Assembly (NCBI GenBank): GCA_017618015.1
Contig: JAFZVC010000064.1
Span: 1-34,795, forward strand
From: Spirochaetaceae bacterium
GTDB lineage: Bacteria; Spirochaetota; Spirochaetia; Treponematales; Treponemataceae
Length of the DNA stretch: 34,795 bases
Reading direction: 5' to 3'
Under the pieces are notes generated by a model. It made no database searches. It saw nothing but the letters and a program-made list of their open reading frames with translations, and was not told the DNA's origin. Position numbers and translations under genes: made by a program. Positions 24,721 through 33,196 of the stretch are shown here, in pieces; the stretch's first letter is position 1; each line of letters begins with the position of its first letter.

Positions 24721-25083
24721 CTATATTTTCTCGAAAAGCTCCGGATGTTCGCGGCGCTCTTCATCAATCTCTTGAATTTCTTTATTAAGGAAGAATGACA
24801 ATATAGTACGCAGAATAACGATTCCGCCAAGGATAAGAAGTTCGTTCATTCCCGGTTCCAAAATCGTTTTAAGTACGTCAGCAGCGATAAGAAGCTCAAG
24901 TCCAAGAAGAAGATACGTTCCCAAGTCCGCGCGGATAACACGAAGGCGCAGGATTGAGTACTTGCCTTTTAAGCGCATGAATTCGGTTTTGACAATAGCA
25001 AGGAAAGCGATAAGCGCGCCGTAAATAACAACTATTACACTGATAATACTGATTACAAGCTCAACAACGTTTATTATATTCAT
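24721..25083 (-). CDS. DUF1622 family membrane protein
   Basis: The 120-residue protein has three hydrophobic segments (VVELVISIISVIVVIYGALIAFLAI, YLLLGLELLIAADVLKTIL, LLILGGIVILRTILSFFL) and a charged C-terminal tail, matching the small DUF1622 membrane family of unknown function. AAGGAGC lies six bases before the ATG. It ends seven bases before metN, so it is in the methionine transporter operon, though the link may be only transcriptional. Confidence 0.85.
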   Translation of the reverse strand: MNIINVVELVISIISVIVVIYGALIAFLAIVKTEFMRLKGKYSILRLRVIRADLGTYLLLGLELLIAADVLKTILEPGMNELLILGGIVILRTILSFFLNKEIQEIDEERREHPELFEKI

Positions 25084-25100
25084 AAAAGCTCCTTATTTAT

Positions 25101-25255
25101 TGCGTGAGAAAGCTTCACATTTCACATTTTCGACATCGCTTGCGCTGACTCCCTGTGTGTGAAAGTAGGTTCCTCACTACGTTCGTCAATACTTTCCCTC
25201 ACAGGGAAGTCAGCTCCGCGATGTCGAAAACTAGCACTCTCAACACATTCACGCA
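25101..25255. repeat. 155 bp imperfect palindrome (MITE-like or large hairpin)
   Basis: The gap between the DUF1622 gene and the small unknown gene is almost wholly an inverted repeat. Outer arms TGCGTGA (25101-25107) and TCACGCA (25249-25255) enclose inner arms of about 41 bases at 25127-25167 and 25190-25230, which share TTTTCGACATCGC, GCTGACT, CCTGTG and GAAAGTA with few mismatches. The centre is about 22 bases. No coding sequence is seen within it. Confidence 0.7.
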
Positions 25256-25273
25256 CAAATTATGATACAGCGA

Positions 25274-25519
25274 TCACGGTTCCATTATCGAGTCGACGAG
25301 GGCCTTGAAAGCCGGGTCGCAGGCAACACCTGAGGTGCTGACATCATCGGAAATGACGAAAACCCCGTCTTTTTCCTGAATCACGTCGTCTACCGCAGGG
25401 AGTTCCCCCTGAACAGCCATTGTCCAAGGCTTGCTGCCGTCCGCACCGACTTTGCTGAAAACGCATAAACTGTCAAGACTGCCGCCTATCGGAATAAGGC
25501 GTGCTGCTGCTTCCGGCAT
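25274..25519 (-). CDS. Small protein of unknown function downstream of lysS
   Basis: The 81-residue frame starts 23 bases after the lysS stop codon and has GGAG nine bases before its ATG, so it is probably co-transcribed with lysS. The sequence is acidic and soluble (for example VQGELPAVDDVIQEKDGVFV) and ends FKALVDSIMEP. No motif is recognised and no signal peptide or membrane span is present. It might be a small stand-alone domain; a remnant of a larger gene cannot be excluded. Confidence 0.55.
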   Translation of the reverse strand: MPEAAARLIPIGGSLDSLCVFSKVGADGSKPWTMAVQGELPAVDDVIQEKDGVFVISDDVSTSGVACDPAFKALVDSIMEP

Positions 25520-25542
25520 AAAAACGCACTCCGCATTCAGTC

Positions 25543-27186
25543 CTAAAGGTATGTGCCCAGAATCGCTTCCAGACGGGTCTTCCCGATAATCTTCATAAAG
25601 CTTGCAAGGCGCGGTCCCTGATCTTTGTCGATAAGCGCCTGATACATCGCTGTGAAAAGCTCCTTAGGCTCAATTCCGCATTCCTTAGCGATTTCGTAAA
25701 TCTTTTCTGAAAGCGGCTTTTCTTCAAGAGCATCAAGCTCCGGCAGCACTTCGCGGCAAATTCTCTGAACGGCAGTAAGTTCCGGCGCAGAAAGTTCGGC
25801 TTTTACATAGCCGTCAGCTTCCGGATTCTTAAGCGCAAAGCGGAACTCTTCTGGAGCACATTCTGTAATCCAGAACCATGCACAGCGGCAGCGGCGGCGC
25901 AGAGTCTTTTCCTGCGACGGCTTAACATCGCCCAAAGTCGCGATTACAGCATCAATGTCGCCCGCGTTCGTCTGGAGCAAGTTGCAAAGGTGACGGAAGC
26001 CGCCCGTAACCTGATACGGCATTTCCTCCGGCATTTTGTCAACTTGCGAAAGCTCGTATATTCTCTTTTCTTTCGCAAAGATATTCTCGTTCTTTGCCTT
26101 GTCCACGCCCCAAACGATGCGCTCTGTCTTGTCGTAATCCTCGTATGTCTTGATAACATCAAGGTCAAAACTGATGGAGAACTCTGTGTCAGGACGCGTA
26201 CCGGCGAACAGGTAGCGCGCAATTTCCGGCGGATAAACGCTTAAGACATCGCTCAGTGTTGTGACGTTTCCAGATGATGAAGACATCTTTCCAGCGCCGC
26301 CCTTAATACCGATGAAGTCGTAGCGGAATGAAACAGGTGCCGGCCAGTGGTAAACCTCGTCGGCGACAAGGCGTGCCGTGTCGAACGAACCACCCTGACT
26401 GTGGTGGTCTTTTCCTGCCGGTTCAAAAACAGTGTGCTCGTACTGCCAGCGCATAGGCCAGTCAACACGCCAGCCAAGCTTTATCTCTTTTGATGTGCGA
26501 AGGTCGGCTTTCTCAACATGACCGCAGCTTGTGCAGCGGTATTTAAGGCCGTACTCGCCATCGTACTCAATCATCTCTGTTGTGTCTTTGTTGCACTTGC
26601 AGCAGAATGCGGCTGTCGGCCAGTATTCGTCGTCATCAGACATTTTGTGCGCTTCATCGCGGTAGCGGTTAAGGATTTCCTTAAGCTTGTTGCGGTTCTG
26701 GAGCGCAATCTTCATGCCCTCAGCATACATATTTGAACGGTACCGCTCAGACTGGTACAGATACTCAGGATGAATGCCCACTTCAGGCAGAACAGACTCA
26801 ACATCCACCTCATGATGACGTGCATATGATGAATCGCGGCCTGTTGTATCAGGAACAAGAGTGATTGGATAGCGCAGATGCGCTTGAAGAATGTCCTGGT
26901 TCGGCATGTTTAACGGAACCTTGCGGAACACATCGTAATCGTCCCATGAATAGATGAAGCGGACTTTTTTGCCCCTGTCACGCAGCGCGCGTACAACAAG
27001 GTCAACGGAGATAATCTCCCTGAAATTTCCGATATGCACCGTACCGGACGGCGTAATACCTGACGCGCATGTATATAAATCAAGGTCACCGCGCTCACGT
27101 ATAATCTGATCTGCGGTTCTGTCGGCCCAGTGCACAATCTGCTTGCGCTCCGCACCGTTTTTGTTCTGATTGTTCTCGTTACTCAT
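25543..27186 (-). CDS. lysS: Lysyl-tRNA synthetase, class I
   Basis: The 547-residue enzyme charges tRNA-Lys. It is the class I form, unrelated to the class II LysS of most bacteria and typical of archaea and spirochaetes. HIGN (51-54) in TPSGTVHIGNF and GAGKMSSSSGN give the class I nucleotide-binding motifs. A zinc-finger pair CCKC...CTSCGH lies in the connective region at about 200-230, and the C-terminal half is helical, as expected for anticodon binding. The ATG has no Shine-Dalgarno site, and the promoter -10 box ends eight bases before it, so the mRNA seems leaderless. The first 17 residues are polar and outside the conserved part (IVHWADRTAD follows). Confidence 0.96.
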   Translation of the reverse strand: MSNENNQNKNGAERKQIVHWADRTADQIIRERGDLDLYTCASGITPSGTVHIGNFREIISVDLVVRALRDRGKKVRFIYSWDDYDVFRKVPLNMPNQDILQAHLRYPITLVPDTTGRDSSYARHHEVDVESVLPEVGIHPEYLYQSERYRSNMYAEGMKIALQNRNKLKEILNRYRDEAHKMSDDDEYWPTAAFCCKCNKDTTEMIEYDGEYGLKYRCTSCGHVEKADLRTSKEIKLGWRVDWPMRWQYEHTVFEPAGKDHHSQGGSFDTARLVADEVYHWPAPVSFRYDFIGIKGGAGKMSSSSGNVTTLSDVLSVYPPEIARYLFAGTRPDTEFSISFDLDVIKTYEDYDKTERIVWGVDKAKNENIFAKEKRIYELSQVDKMPEEMPYQVTGGFRHLCNLLQTNAGDIDAVIATLGDVKPSQEKTLRRRCRCAWFWITECAPEEFRFALKNPEADGYVKAELSAPELTAVQRICREVLPELDALEEKPLSEKIYEIAKECGIEPKELFTAMYQALIDKDQGPRLASFMKIIGKTRLEAILGTYL

Positions 27187-27194
27187 AATGCGAA

Positions 27195-27223
27195 ATTATA
27201 AGAGAAAATGTATATTTATTCAA
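27195..27223 (-). promoter_or_regulatory. Promoter of lysS (leaderless arrangement)
   Basis: On the minus strand TTGAAT (27218-27223), a 17-base spacer and a perfect TATAAT (27195-27200) end eight bases before the ATG at 27186. Confidence 0.7.
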
Positions 27224-27273
27224 TTACTATGCGCGACTGGTTGCAGAGCGAGGCTGGCATCTAAAACTGTCGC

Positions 27274-28275
27274 TTACGGATGATTGCATAGCATCGGAAC
27301 GTACGTATCGTTGAAAAGCTTTTCCATTTTGCGCGACACAGTGTTCATTGCATTCACAACTTCCGGATCAAAAAGCGTTCCAGAACGCATTGTTATCCAA
27401 TCGATAGCCTGCTTGTGTGAGTGTGCAGTTCCATAAGACTTTATCGAACGCAAGGAATCGTAGCAGTCAGCAACAGCGCAGATGCGTCCGCAAAGCGGAA
27501 TCTGATCGCCTTTCAAGTGGCGCGGATAACCCGTACCGTCCCAATGCTCGTGATGTGTATATGCAATTAACGCCGCAAGCTCGAACGCGGGCTTGCCACG
27601 AAGAATCTGCCAACCGATTGTCGTATGAAGCTTTACAACCTCGTATTCCTGATTCCACAACGAACGCGGAACATGAAGAATACCGTCAGGAATGCCGACC
27701 TTGCCGATATCGTGCATAGGCGCGAATATCTCAAGGTTCTCGCAAAAATCATCGTCCATACCCATCTGCTTCGCCAGAAGGCTTGAAAGCGTTCCAACCC
27801 GCGTCATGTGGTCATCGGACTCGTGATCACGCGTTTCCGCAAGCTCGGTAAGCGTCTTGTAGCACGCAAGACGCACTTCTTTTTCTTTTGCACGCAGCTG
27901 AAGCTCATAATCGATAACACGCTCCGCCGCGTTAAGCCGTGCTTCCAGCTCAGCCGCGATAACCGGCTTTGTAATATAGTCATCCGCACCCTTGTTAAGT
28001 CCGTCCACGACATCGTTTTCGTCTGAGCGCGATGTAATAAGTATCACGTATTGAAAGTCAACAGAACCTTTTTGTTTAAGGCGTTCGCATACTTCAGCAC
28101 CTGTCATGCCCGGCATGTTCCAGTCAAGCATTACAAGCGGATAATAGCTTTTCTGCAACTCTTCCCAGGCTTCTTCTCCTGAAGCACAAGCTTTTACCTC
28201 GAAATTTCGTTTTTCAAGATACCGTGAAAAATAAAGACGCATCATTTTATCGTCATCTGCAAGAAGCACTTTCAT
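27274..28275 (-). CDS. Response regulator with HD-GYP output domain
   Basis: The 333-residue protein joins a receiver domain (acidic cluster ADDD at 6-9, phosphoacceptor Asp51 in MLDWNMPG, Lys in ITKPV) to an HD-GYP domain, which hydrolyses cyclic di-GMP in active family members. MHDIGKVGIPD (His188-Asp189) and HHEHWDGTGYP (241-251) are intact, and AVADCYDSL follows. The usual RPYK-type segment after YDALTS is replaced by a diverged SIKSYGTAH stretch. It would act as a phosphorylation-controlled c-di-GMP phosphodiesterase. No cognate kinase is adjacent. The ATG follows the -10 box by seven bases. Confidence 0.92.
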   Translation of the reverse strand: MKVLLADDDKMMRLYFSRYLEKRNFEVKACASGEEAWEELQKSYYPLVMLDWNMPGMTGAEVCERLKQKGSVDFQYVILITSRSDENDVVDGLNKGADDYITKPVIAAELEARLNAAERVIDYELQLRAKEKEVRLACYKTLTELAETRDHESDDHMTRVGTLSSLLAKQMGMDDDFCENLEIFAPMHDIGKVGIPDGILHVPRSLWNQEYEVVKLHTTIGWQILRGKPAFELAALIAYTHHEHWDGTGYPRHLKGDQIPLCGRICAVADCYDSLRSIKSYGTAHSHKQAIDWITMRSGTLFDPEVVNAMNTVSRKMEKLFNDTYVPMLCNHP

Positions 28276-28282
28276 ACTTCTA

Positions 28283-28311
28283 AGTATATCGTCTGTATTT
28301 CACAAGCGCAA
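28283..28311 (-). promoter_or_regulatory. Promoter of the HD-GYP regulator (leaderless arrangement)
   Basis: On the minus strand TTGCGC (28306-28311), a 17-base spacer and TATACT (28283-28288) end seven bases before the ATG at 28275. Confidence 0.55.
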
Positions 28312-28388
28312 GTTTTATTTTGGTTGTTTTGTTATGATATGGGGCTTTTTCCGTGATGCGCAAAAACCGGGCTTTGCAGGGGTACGCG

Positions 28389-29126
28389 CTACCCTAAAAG
28401 CGCCAGCTCTTCGGAAGTAAGCTCCCGGTACGCGCCGCTCTCAAGAGACTCGTCAAGCTTTAAGCCACCCATCGCCGTGCGCCGGAGCGCGACAACATGG
28501 TTTCCAAGAGCGGCAAACATCCGTTTAACCTGATGATATTTCCCTTCGTAGATGACAAGGCTGCATTCGCTGTCGGAAAGCCAAGTCACCTCTGCGGAAA
28601 GCGATACAAAGCCTTTTTCGTCACCTTCCGGCGGAATCTCAATTCCAGAGCGGATCGCGTCCGTGTACCGCGCCTTGTCTACGGCGGCGACAGGCTCTTC
28701 GAGCGTCACTAAATACGTTTTAGAGATATGAGTTTTAGGAGAAGTCAGTCTGTGGGTAAGCGTACCATCCGTTGTGAGCAGAAGGAGTCCTTCCGTGTCG
28801 ATATCGAGCCTGCCGACAAGGTGAAGGTCGCCGCCGAGAAACGTGTGTTTGTATTCATCGGAAAGGCAGTCGAAAACAGTCGCATGAAGTCCGTCTTTCG
28901 CGGCACAAACGATATCAGCCTTTTTGTTCATCATAAGGTAGACGTTCCGTTTTATCGAAATCGTCTCGCCGTCAACCGCGATAACATCCGTATCGACATT
29001 CACATGAAAATCGGCTTCGGTACAAACGGTGCCATTAACGCATACTGTCCCCGAATGGAGCAGTTTTTTCACGTCTTTCCGCGTGCCGAAACCATGTTTT
29101 GAGAGTATCTTATCAAGCCTTTCCAT
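28389..29126 (-). CDS. Pseudouridine synthase, RsuA/RluB/RluE/RluF family
   Basis: The 245-residue enzyme has an S4 RNA-binding domain (about 1-48, MERLDKILSKHGFGTRKDVK) followed by the synthase domain with GRLDIDTEG (105-113; catalytic Asp108). SKTYLVTLEEPV and YEGKYHQVKRMFAALG are further family segments. It makes pseudouridine in 16S or 23S rRNA; the exact site cannot be told from sequence. It begins five bases after the citrate synthase stop codon and is in that operon. Confidence 0.92.
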   Translation of the reverse strand: MERLDKILSKHGFGTRKDVKKLLHSGTVCVNGTVCTEADFHVNVDTDVIAVDGETISIKRNVYLMMNKKADIVCAAKDGLHATVFDCLSDEYKHTFLGGDLHLVGRLDIDTEGLLLLTTDGTLTHRLTSPKTHISKTYLVTLEEPVAAVDKARYTDAIRSGIEIPPEGDEKGFVSLSAEVTWLSDSECSLVIYEGKYHQVKRMFAALGNHVVALRRTAMGGLKLDESLESGAYRELTSEELALLG

Positions 29127-29131
29127 TTCTG

Positions 29132-30490
29132 CTATTCGCGGTTGTCCATCGGGATAAAATCGCGCTCCGGCATGATGTTTCTGAACGCAGGACGGTAAAT
29201 CTTGCGGCCAGAGACGATTTCCTCAATGCGGTGCGCCGACCAACCGGCAATACGCGATATTGCGAAAATCGGCGTGTACAGTTCGCGCGGAATACCGAGC
29301 ATTGAGTACACAAAACCGGTGTAAAAGTCTACATTCGAACATATGTTCTTTATGCCGCCGCGCTCTTCCGCGAAAACGACAGGCGCGAGCTTTTCTATGA
29401 GCAAGTACAGGTTGTACTCTTCCATGCAGCCTTTTGCTTCGGCAAGGAATTTCGCTTTGTCGCGCACAAGAATGGCACGCGGGTCAGAAATCGTGTAAAC
29501 GGCGTGGCCCTGTCCGTATATAAGCCCGGTACGGTCGTACGCCTCTTTCCTGATAATCTTGCGGAGATATTCCTTAACTTCTTTCTCGCTCGACCAGTCT
29601 TTTACATGGGCTTTTATGTCATCCATCATGCCCATAACCTGGATGTTAGCGCCACCGTGACGCTTTCCTTTAAGCGAGCCAACAGCCGCACCGACAGCGG
29701 AATAAGTGTCTGTATCGGCGGACGAAATAACGTGAATCGAGAAGCTTGAGTTATTACCACCACCATGCTCGGCGTGCAGGATAAGGCACAAATCAAGGAT
29801 GTCCGCCTCAAGCTTTGTGTATGTTTTGTTCGAGCGGATAAGGCGCAGAAGGTTCTCCGCCGTTGAAAGCTCCGGCTTTGGGTTATGCACGTACATACTC
29901 TTGCCGTCGTAAAAGCGGCGCTTTGCCTGATACGCATAAGCTACGAGAGTCGGAAAACGCGCGATAAGCTCTATACACTGGCGCATATTGTTCTCTACGG
30001 AGCGGTCTTCAGGGTTGCTGTCGTAAGAGTAGCTTGCAAGAACGCCGCGAGCGAGTTTGTTCATTATATCCGGAGACGGAGCTTTCATTATCATGTCTTC
30101 GGTAAAGTTTTCCGGCAACATACGGCGTGTACCCAGGAAAAACTTGAATTCCTCGTACTGTTCACGCGTAGGAAGCTCGCCAAAAAGCAAAAGATACACG
30201 GTCTGCTCAAAGCCGAACTCGTCGTGAGCCTCCGCGTCATTTATAAGATTTCGTATATCATAGCCGCGATAAAGCAGCTTACCGGGGATAGGTTTCTTCA
30301 CGCCATCGACCATTTCGTAGCCGACAACATCACCGATTTTTGTAAGCCCTACAAGAACACCGCGTCCATCACGATAGCGAAGACCGCACTTAACATCATA
30401 CTCCTCATACAAGTTAGGAGCGATGATGTCGTTGTTTCTTGCAAGTCCTGAAAGCTTATCAATGAAAGAGGATTCTGAATAATCGGACAT
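29132..30490 (-). CDS. Citrate synthase
   Basis: The 452-residue enzyme condenses oxaloacetate and acetyl-CoA to citrate. It has citrate synthase landmarks: LHAEHGGGNNSSF with the first catalytic His, GSLKGKRHGGANIQV with the second, YGQGHAVYTISDPRA, and NVDFYTGFVY with the catalytic Asp. The N-terminal 45 residues before the conserved LYRGYDIRNLI are longer than in many bacterial enzymes. No aconitase or isocitrate dehydrogenase lies nearby. A role in making 2-oxoglutarate/glutamate precursors is more likely than a full cycle, but this is inference. GGAGG lies nine bases before the ATG and a strong promoter is present. A methylcitrate synthase function cannot be excluded. Confidence 0.88.
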   Translation of the reverse strand: MSDYSESSFIDKLSGLARNNDIIAPNLYEEYDVKCGLRYRDGRGVLVGLTKIGDVVGYEMVDGVKKPIPGKLLYRGYDIRNLINDAEAHDEFGFEQTVYLLLFGELPTREQYEEFKFFLGTRRMLPENFTEDMIMKAPSPDIMNKLARGVLASYSYDSNPEDRSVENNMRQCIELIARFPTLVAYAYQAKRRFYDGKSMYVHNPKPELSTAENLLRLIRSNKTYTKLEADILDLCLILHAEHGGGNNSSFSIHVISSADTDTYSAVGAAVGSLKGKRHGGANIQVMGMMDDIKAHVKDWSSEKEVKEYLRKIIRKEAYDRTGLIYGQGHAVYTISDPRAILVRDKAKFLAEAKGCMEEYNLYLLIEKLAPVVFAEERGGIKNICSNVDFYTGFVYSMLGIPRELYTPIFAISRIAGWSAHRIEEIVSGRKIYRPAFRNIMPERDFIPMDNRE

Positions 30491-30540
30491 AACCCCACCT
30501 CCATGAATATTTATGCAAAGTCACACGAACTTTTTTTATA

Positions 30541-30569
30541 ATTATACAAATTTCGCAATATTTATGCAA
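30541..30569 (-). promoter_or_regulatory. Promoter of the citrate synthase operon with a repeated 13-mer
   Basis: On the minus strand TTGCAT (30564-30569), a 17-base spacer and a perfect TATAAT (30541-30546). The 13-base sequence AATATTTATGCAA (plus strand) occurs at 30557-30569, over the -35 box, and again at 30506-30518 in the leader. Confidence 0.7.
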
Positions 30570-30571
30570 CT

Positions 30572-30603
30572 AAAAAAGGGCATCCGAAACCGAATGCCCT
30601 TTC
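30572..30603 (-). terminator. Intrinsic terminator of rny
   Basis: On the minus strand AAAGGGCAT pairs with ATGCCCTTT with a short inner CG/CG extension, followed by six T. It sits 21 bases after the RNase Y stop codon. Confidence 0.8.
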
Positions 30604-30623
30604 CCATTTACAAGTAGCTCGGA

Positions 30624-32156
30624 TTAGCGGGCATACTCCACGATGCGGGTTTCCCTTATCATGGTAATCTTTATGCGGCCTGGATACCGCAAGTCTGTTT
30701 CAATCTGTTTGGCGATGTTCCGGGCAAGCTCCTTAACGTCCTGATCCGGAATCTTCTCGTTGTTAACAAGAACGCGGAGCTCACGACCAGCCTGGATAGC
30801 GTATGCTTTCTCAACGCCGGTGAAGCTTTCCGCAAGCGTCTCGAGGTTTTCAAGGCGCTTAACGTAGTTATCCATCGTCTCACGGCGCGCGCCCGGACGA
30901 GCCGCCGAAATAGCATCGGCAATCTGGACAATAATCGCCTCGATGCTTGTCGGCTCAACATCGTTATGGTGCGCTCCAACAGCGTTCACAACACGCGGAT
31001 CCTCGCCCATCTTGCGAGCCATGTCCATACCGACTTCTGCGTGGTTCTGGTCGGAATCGTTCTCCGCTCCCTTACCAATGTCGTGAAGAACAGCAGCGCG
31101 CTTAGCAAGCTCGCGGTTCGCGCCTATTTCGGCGGCGAGCATACCAGCGATAATCGCAACTTCTTTCGAGTGGTTCAGCACGTTCTGACCGTAGCTCGTG
31201 CGGAAATAAAGCCGACCGAGCGCGCGGACACCGTCCTGGCTCATGTTGTGGATACCAAGGTCGAAAAGGACTTTCTCGCCCTCTTCGTAAATCTTGTTCT
31301 GAATTTCGCGCGTAACTTTCTGTACGATTTCTTCGATGCGCGCCGGATGAATGCGTCCGTCAGAAATAAGCCGCTCAAGAGCGACACGCGCAATTTCCTT
31401 GCGTACAGGATCAAAGCACGAAATTACGACAGCTTCCGGAGTATCATCAATGATGATATCTACACCGGTAAGCGTCTCAAGCGTGCGGATATTTCGTCCC
31501 TCACGCCCGATAATACGGCCTTTCATCTCGTCGCTCGGCAAAGATACGGTCGATACAGTGATGTCGCCAGTAATCTCTGTCGCTATGCGCTGAATCGTCG
31601 TAACAAGAATGTCACGAGCCTTTTTCTCAGATGCAATCTGTGCTTCCTGATCGATTTTGTTAAGCAATGCCTGCGCATCGTGCTTCGCCTCGTTCTCCAA
31701 ATTCTGGATAATAAGGTTTTTCGCTTCCTGCGCGCTAAGCCCGGAAATGCGCTCCAGCTCCTGCCGATAACGCTCTTCCTGTGTCGCAAGCTCTACCTCG
31801 CGACCGGCAATTTTCTGCTCTCTTGCGATAAATTCCTGCTCCTGTTTATCAACAGCAGCCATCCTTTTGTCAAGTGTCTCTTCTTTCAGGGTCAGTCTGC
31901 GTTCATAACGCTGCAATTCGCCGCGGCGTTCTTTATTCTCCCGCTCCTGCTGATTGCGTTCCCGAATGAGTTGATCTTTCGCTTCTAGTAAAATTTCTTT
32001 TTTCTGTGCTTCAGCTTCTTTTATAGCATCCTGTTTTACACGCTCTGCTCTTTGCTCTGATGCAGATAGTTGAAATCTGGCATACAGCCAGCGAATAGTC
32101 CATCCAAGAACAAGTCCAGCAATCGGGAGGGAAATGTACCATACCAATGGATTCAT
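30624..32156 (-). CDS. rny: Ribonuclease Y
   Basis: The 510-residue endoribonuclease starts mRNA decay at the inner face of the membrane. An N-terminal membrane anchor (about 4-26) is followed by a long charged coiled coil (about 30-190) and a KH domain with IIGREGRNIRTLETLTGVDI. The HD domain has HSKEVAIIAGMLAAE and VLHDIGKG for metal binding. The length matches the family (about 510-520). It has a strong promoter and GGAGG before the ATG and is followed by its own terminator, so it is a single-gene unit. Confidence 0.97.
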   Translation of the reverse strand: MNPLVWYISLPIAGLVLGWTIRWLYARFQLSASEQRAERVKQDAIKEAEAQKKEILLEAKDQLIRERNQQERENKERRGELQRYERRLTLKEETLDKRMAAVDKQEQEFIAREQKIAGREVELATQEERYRQELERISGLSAQEAKNLIIQNLENEAKHDAQALLNKIDQEAQIASEKKARDILVTTIQRIATEITGDITVSTVSLPSDEMKGRIIGREGRNIRTLETLTGVDIIIDDTPEAVVISCFDPVRKEIARVALERLISDGRIHPARIEEIVQKVTREIQNKIYEEGEKVLFDLGIHNMSQDGVRALGRLYFRTSYGQNVLNHSKEVAIIAGMLAAEIGANRELAKRAAVLHDIGKGAENDSDQNHAEVGMDMARKMGEDPRVVNAVGAHHNDVEPTSIEAIIVQIADAISAARPGARRETMDNYVKRLENLETLAESFTGVEKAYAIQAGRELRVLVNNEKIPDQDVKELARNIAKQIETDLRYPGRIKITMIRETRIVEYAR

Positions 32157-32485
32157 TTAAATTCCTCCATACTAGATTAGTTCATTTACATAGTAGCACA
32201 CAAAAAGACAATTTGTCAAACAAGAATACATAATTTTGGAGTTTTTGGAGCGGTTTTTTTTCTTAGTTTTATTCAAGATTCTTTACGCCCCCCGACTTCA
32301 AAGCTTCCGCAGTATAGATGATTTTTCATCTTAAAAAAGGCTCCCAGTCGCGCCTATTTACTTTAAAAGATTTATAATACTGAAGCCCTGACTTTTACTT
32401 TACAGAACGCCAGGAAATTGATAAATTCTATTCAAACGATATTTCTTTTGCGGTTTTCCCTCAAAAGAAAGAATGGGGGTTTTAC
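32157..32485. other. 329-base intergenic region between divergent rny and the Bax-inhibitor gene
   Basis: The left part holds the rny leader and promoter. The right part holds the leader of the plus-strand gene, with a perfect TATAAT (32373-32378) lacking a recognisable -35, a weaker TTGATA-16-TATTTC (32418-32445), and a GGGGG ribosome site just before the ATG at 32486. The middle is low-complexity AT-rich DNA; I see no gene or RNA in it. Confidence 0.5.
32190..32219 (-). promoter_or_regulatory. Promoter of rny
   Basis: On the minus strand a perfect TTGACA (32214-32219), an 18-base spacer and TACTAT (32190-32195), followed by a short leader with GGAGG before the ATG at 32156. Confidence 0.7.
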
Positions 32486-33175
32486 ATGAACGGAACAGCT
32501 ACATTAAATCAAGCTATATCGGATGAACAGCGCAAGTTTTTATCAAAAGTATATTTACAGATGTTTACAGCGCTCGTCGTCACTGCCGCCGCAGCTTATT
32601 TCACCGCTTCTTCTGAAACGATGATTAGGCTTATTTACGGAAGTTACCTTGCTTACGTTTTTGTCGTCGCGGAGCTTGTGCTTGTTATAACTCTTTCAGC
32701 AGCAATAAATAAACTGTCACCTTCCGTAGCACTGATTTTGTTCTATGTATATGCATTGGTAAACGGCGTTACACTCTCATCGATTTTCCTGCTTTATTCA
32801 GTACGCTCAATAACGCGTGTTTTCATAGCAAGCGCATTGATGTTCCTTGCGATGAGCGCCTACGGAATGTTCACAAAGACAGACCTTGGCAAATATGTAC
32901 GTTTCTTTGGAATGGCACTCATCGGCATCATAGGCGTATCGGTTATGAACATGATTTTAGGCTCATCGCTTATCGATTGGGGCATTTCGATCCTCGGCGT
33001 CGGACTTTTCGCAGGTCTTACAGCGTATCACACACAGCACTTATTGCGTGTTTCCGCAGATGCCAACGGCTCGGATTTTTACAAAAAACATGCGATTTAC
33101 GGTTCTCTCAGACTGTATCTTGATTTTATAAACATATTCGTAAAACTGCTTCGTCTTTTTGGAAGACGCAAGTAA
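32486..33175 (+). CDS. Bax inhibitor-1/YccA family membrane protein
   Basis: The 229-residue protein has seven hydrophobic spans after a short polar N-terminus. It carries family segments such as FLSKVYLQMFTALVVTAAAAY, YALVNGVTLSSIFLLY, MFLAMSAYGMFTKTDL and GLTAYHTQHLL. Bacterial members (YccA, YetJ) act as membrane-protease modulators or pH-sensitive Ca2+ leak channels; the role here is unknown. The downstream HAD gene starts 21 bases after its stop codon. Confidence 0.92.
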   Translation: MNGTATLNQAISDEQRKFLSKVYLQMFTALVVTAAAAYFTASSETMIRLIYGSYLAYVFVVAELVLVITLSAAINKLSPSVALILFYVYALVNGVTLSSIFLLYSVRSITRVFIASALMFLAMSAYGMFTKTDLGKYVRFFGMALIGIIGVSVMNMILGSSLIDWGISILGVGLFAGLTAYHTQHLLRVSADANGSDFYKKHAIYGSLRLYLDFINIFVKLLRLFGRRK

Positions 33176-33196
33176 AAGCGTGGACGAAAAAAACAG

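Noticed and set aside
24713..24830. Extended N-terminus for MetN (39 extra residues)
   Set aside because: It overlaps the DUF1622 gene, is unlike MetN N-termini, and the inner ATG has a good ribosome site.
25084..25273. SAM riboswitch or T-box controlling the methionine transporter
   Set aside because: The region is an imperfect palindrome without SAM or T-box core sequences, and it lies upstream of the DUF1622 gene.
30966..31988. 340-residue plus-strand open frame
   Set aside because: It lies antisense within RNase Y, whose KH and HD domains are intact; no motif in the antisense product.
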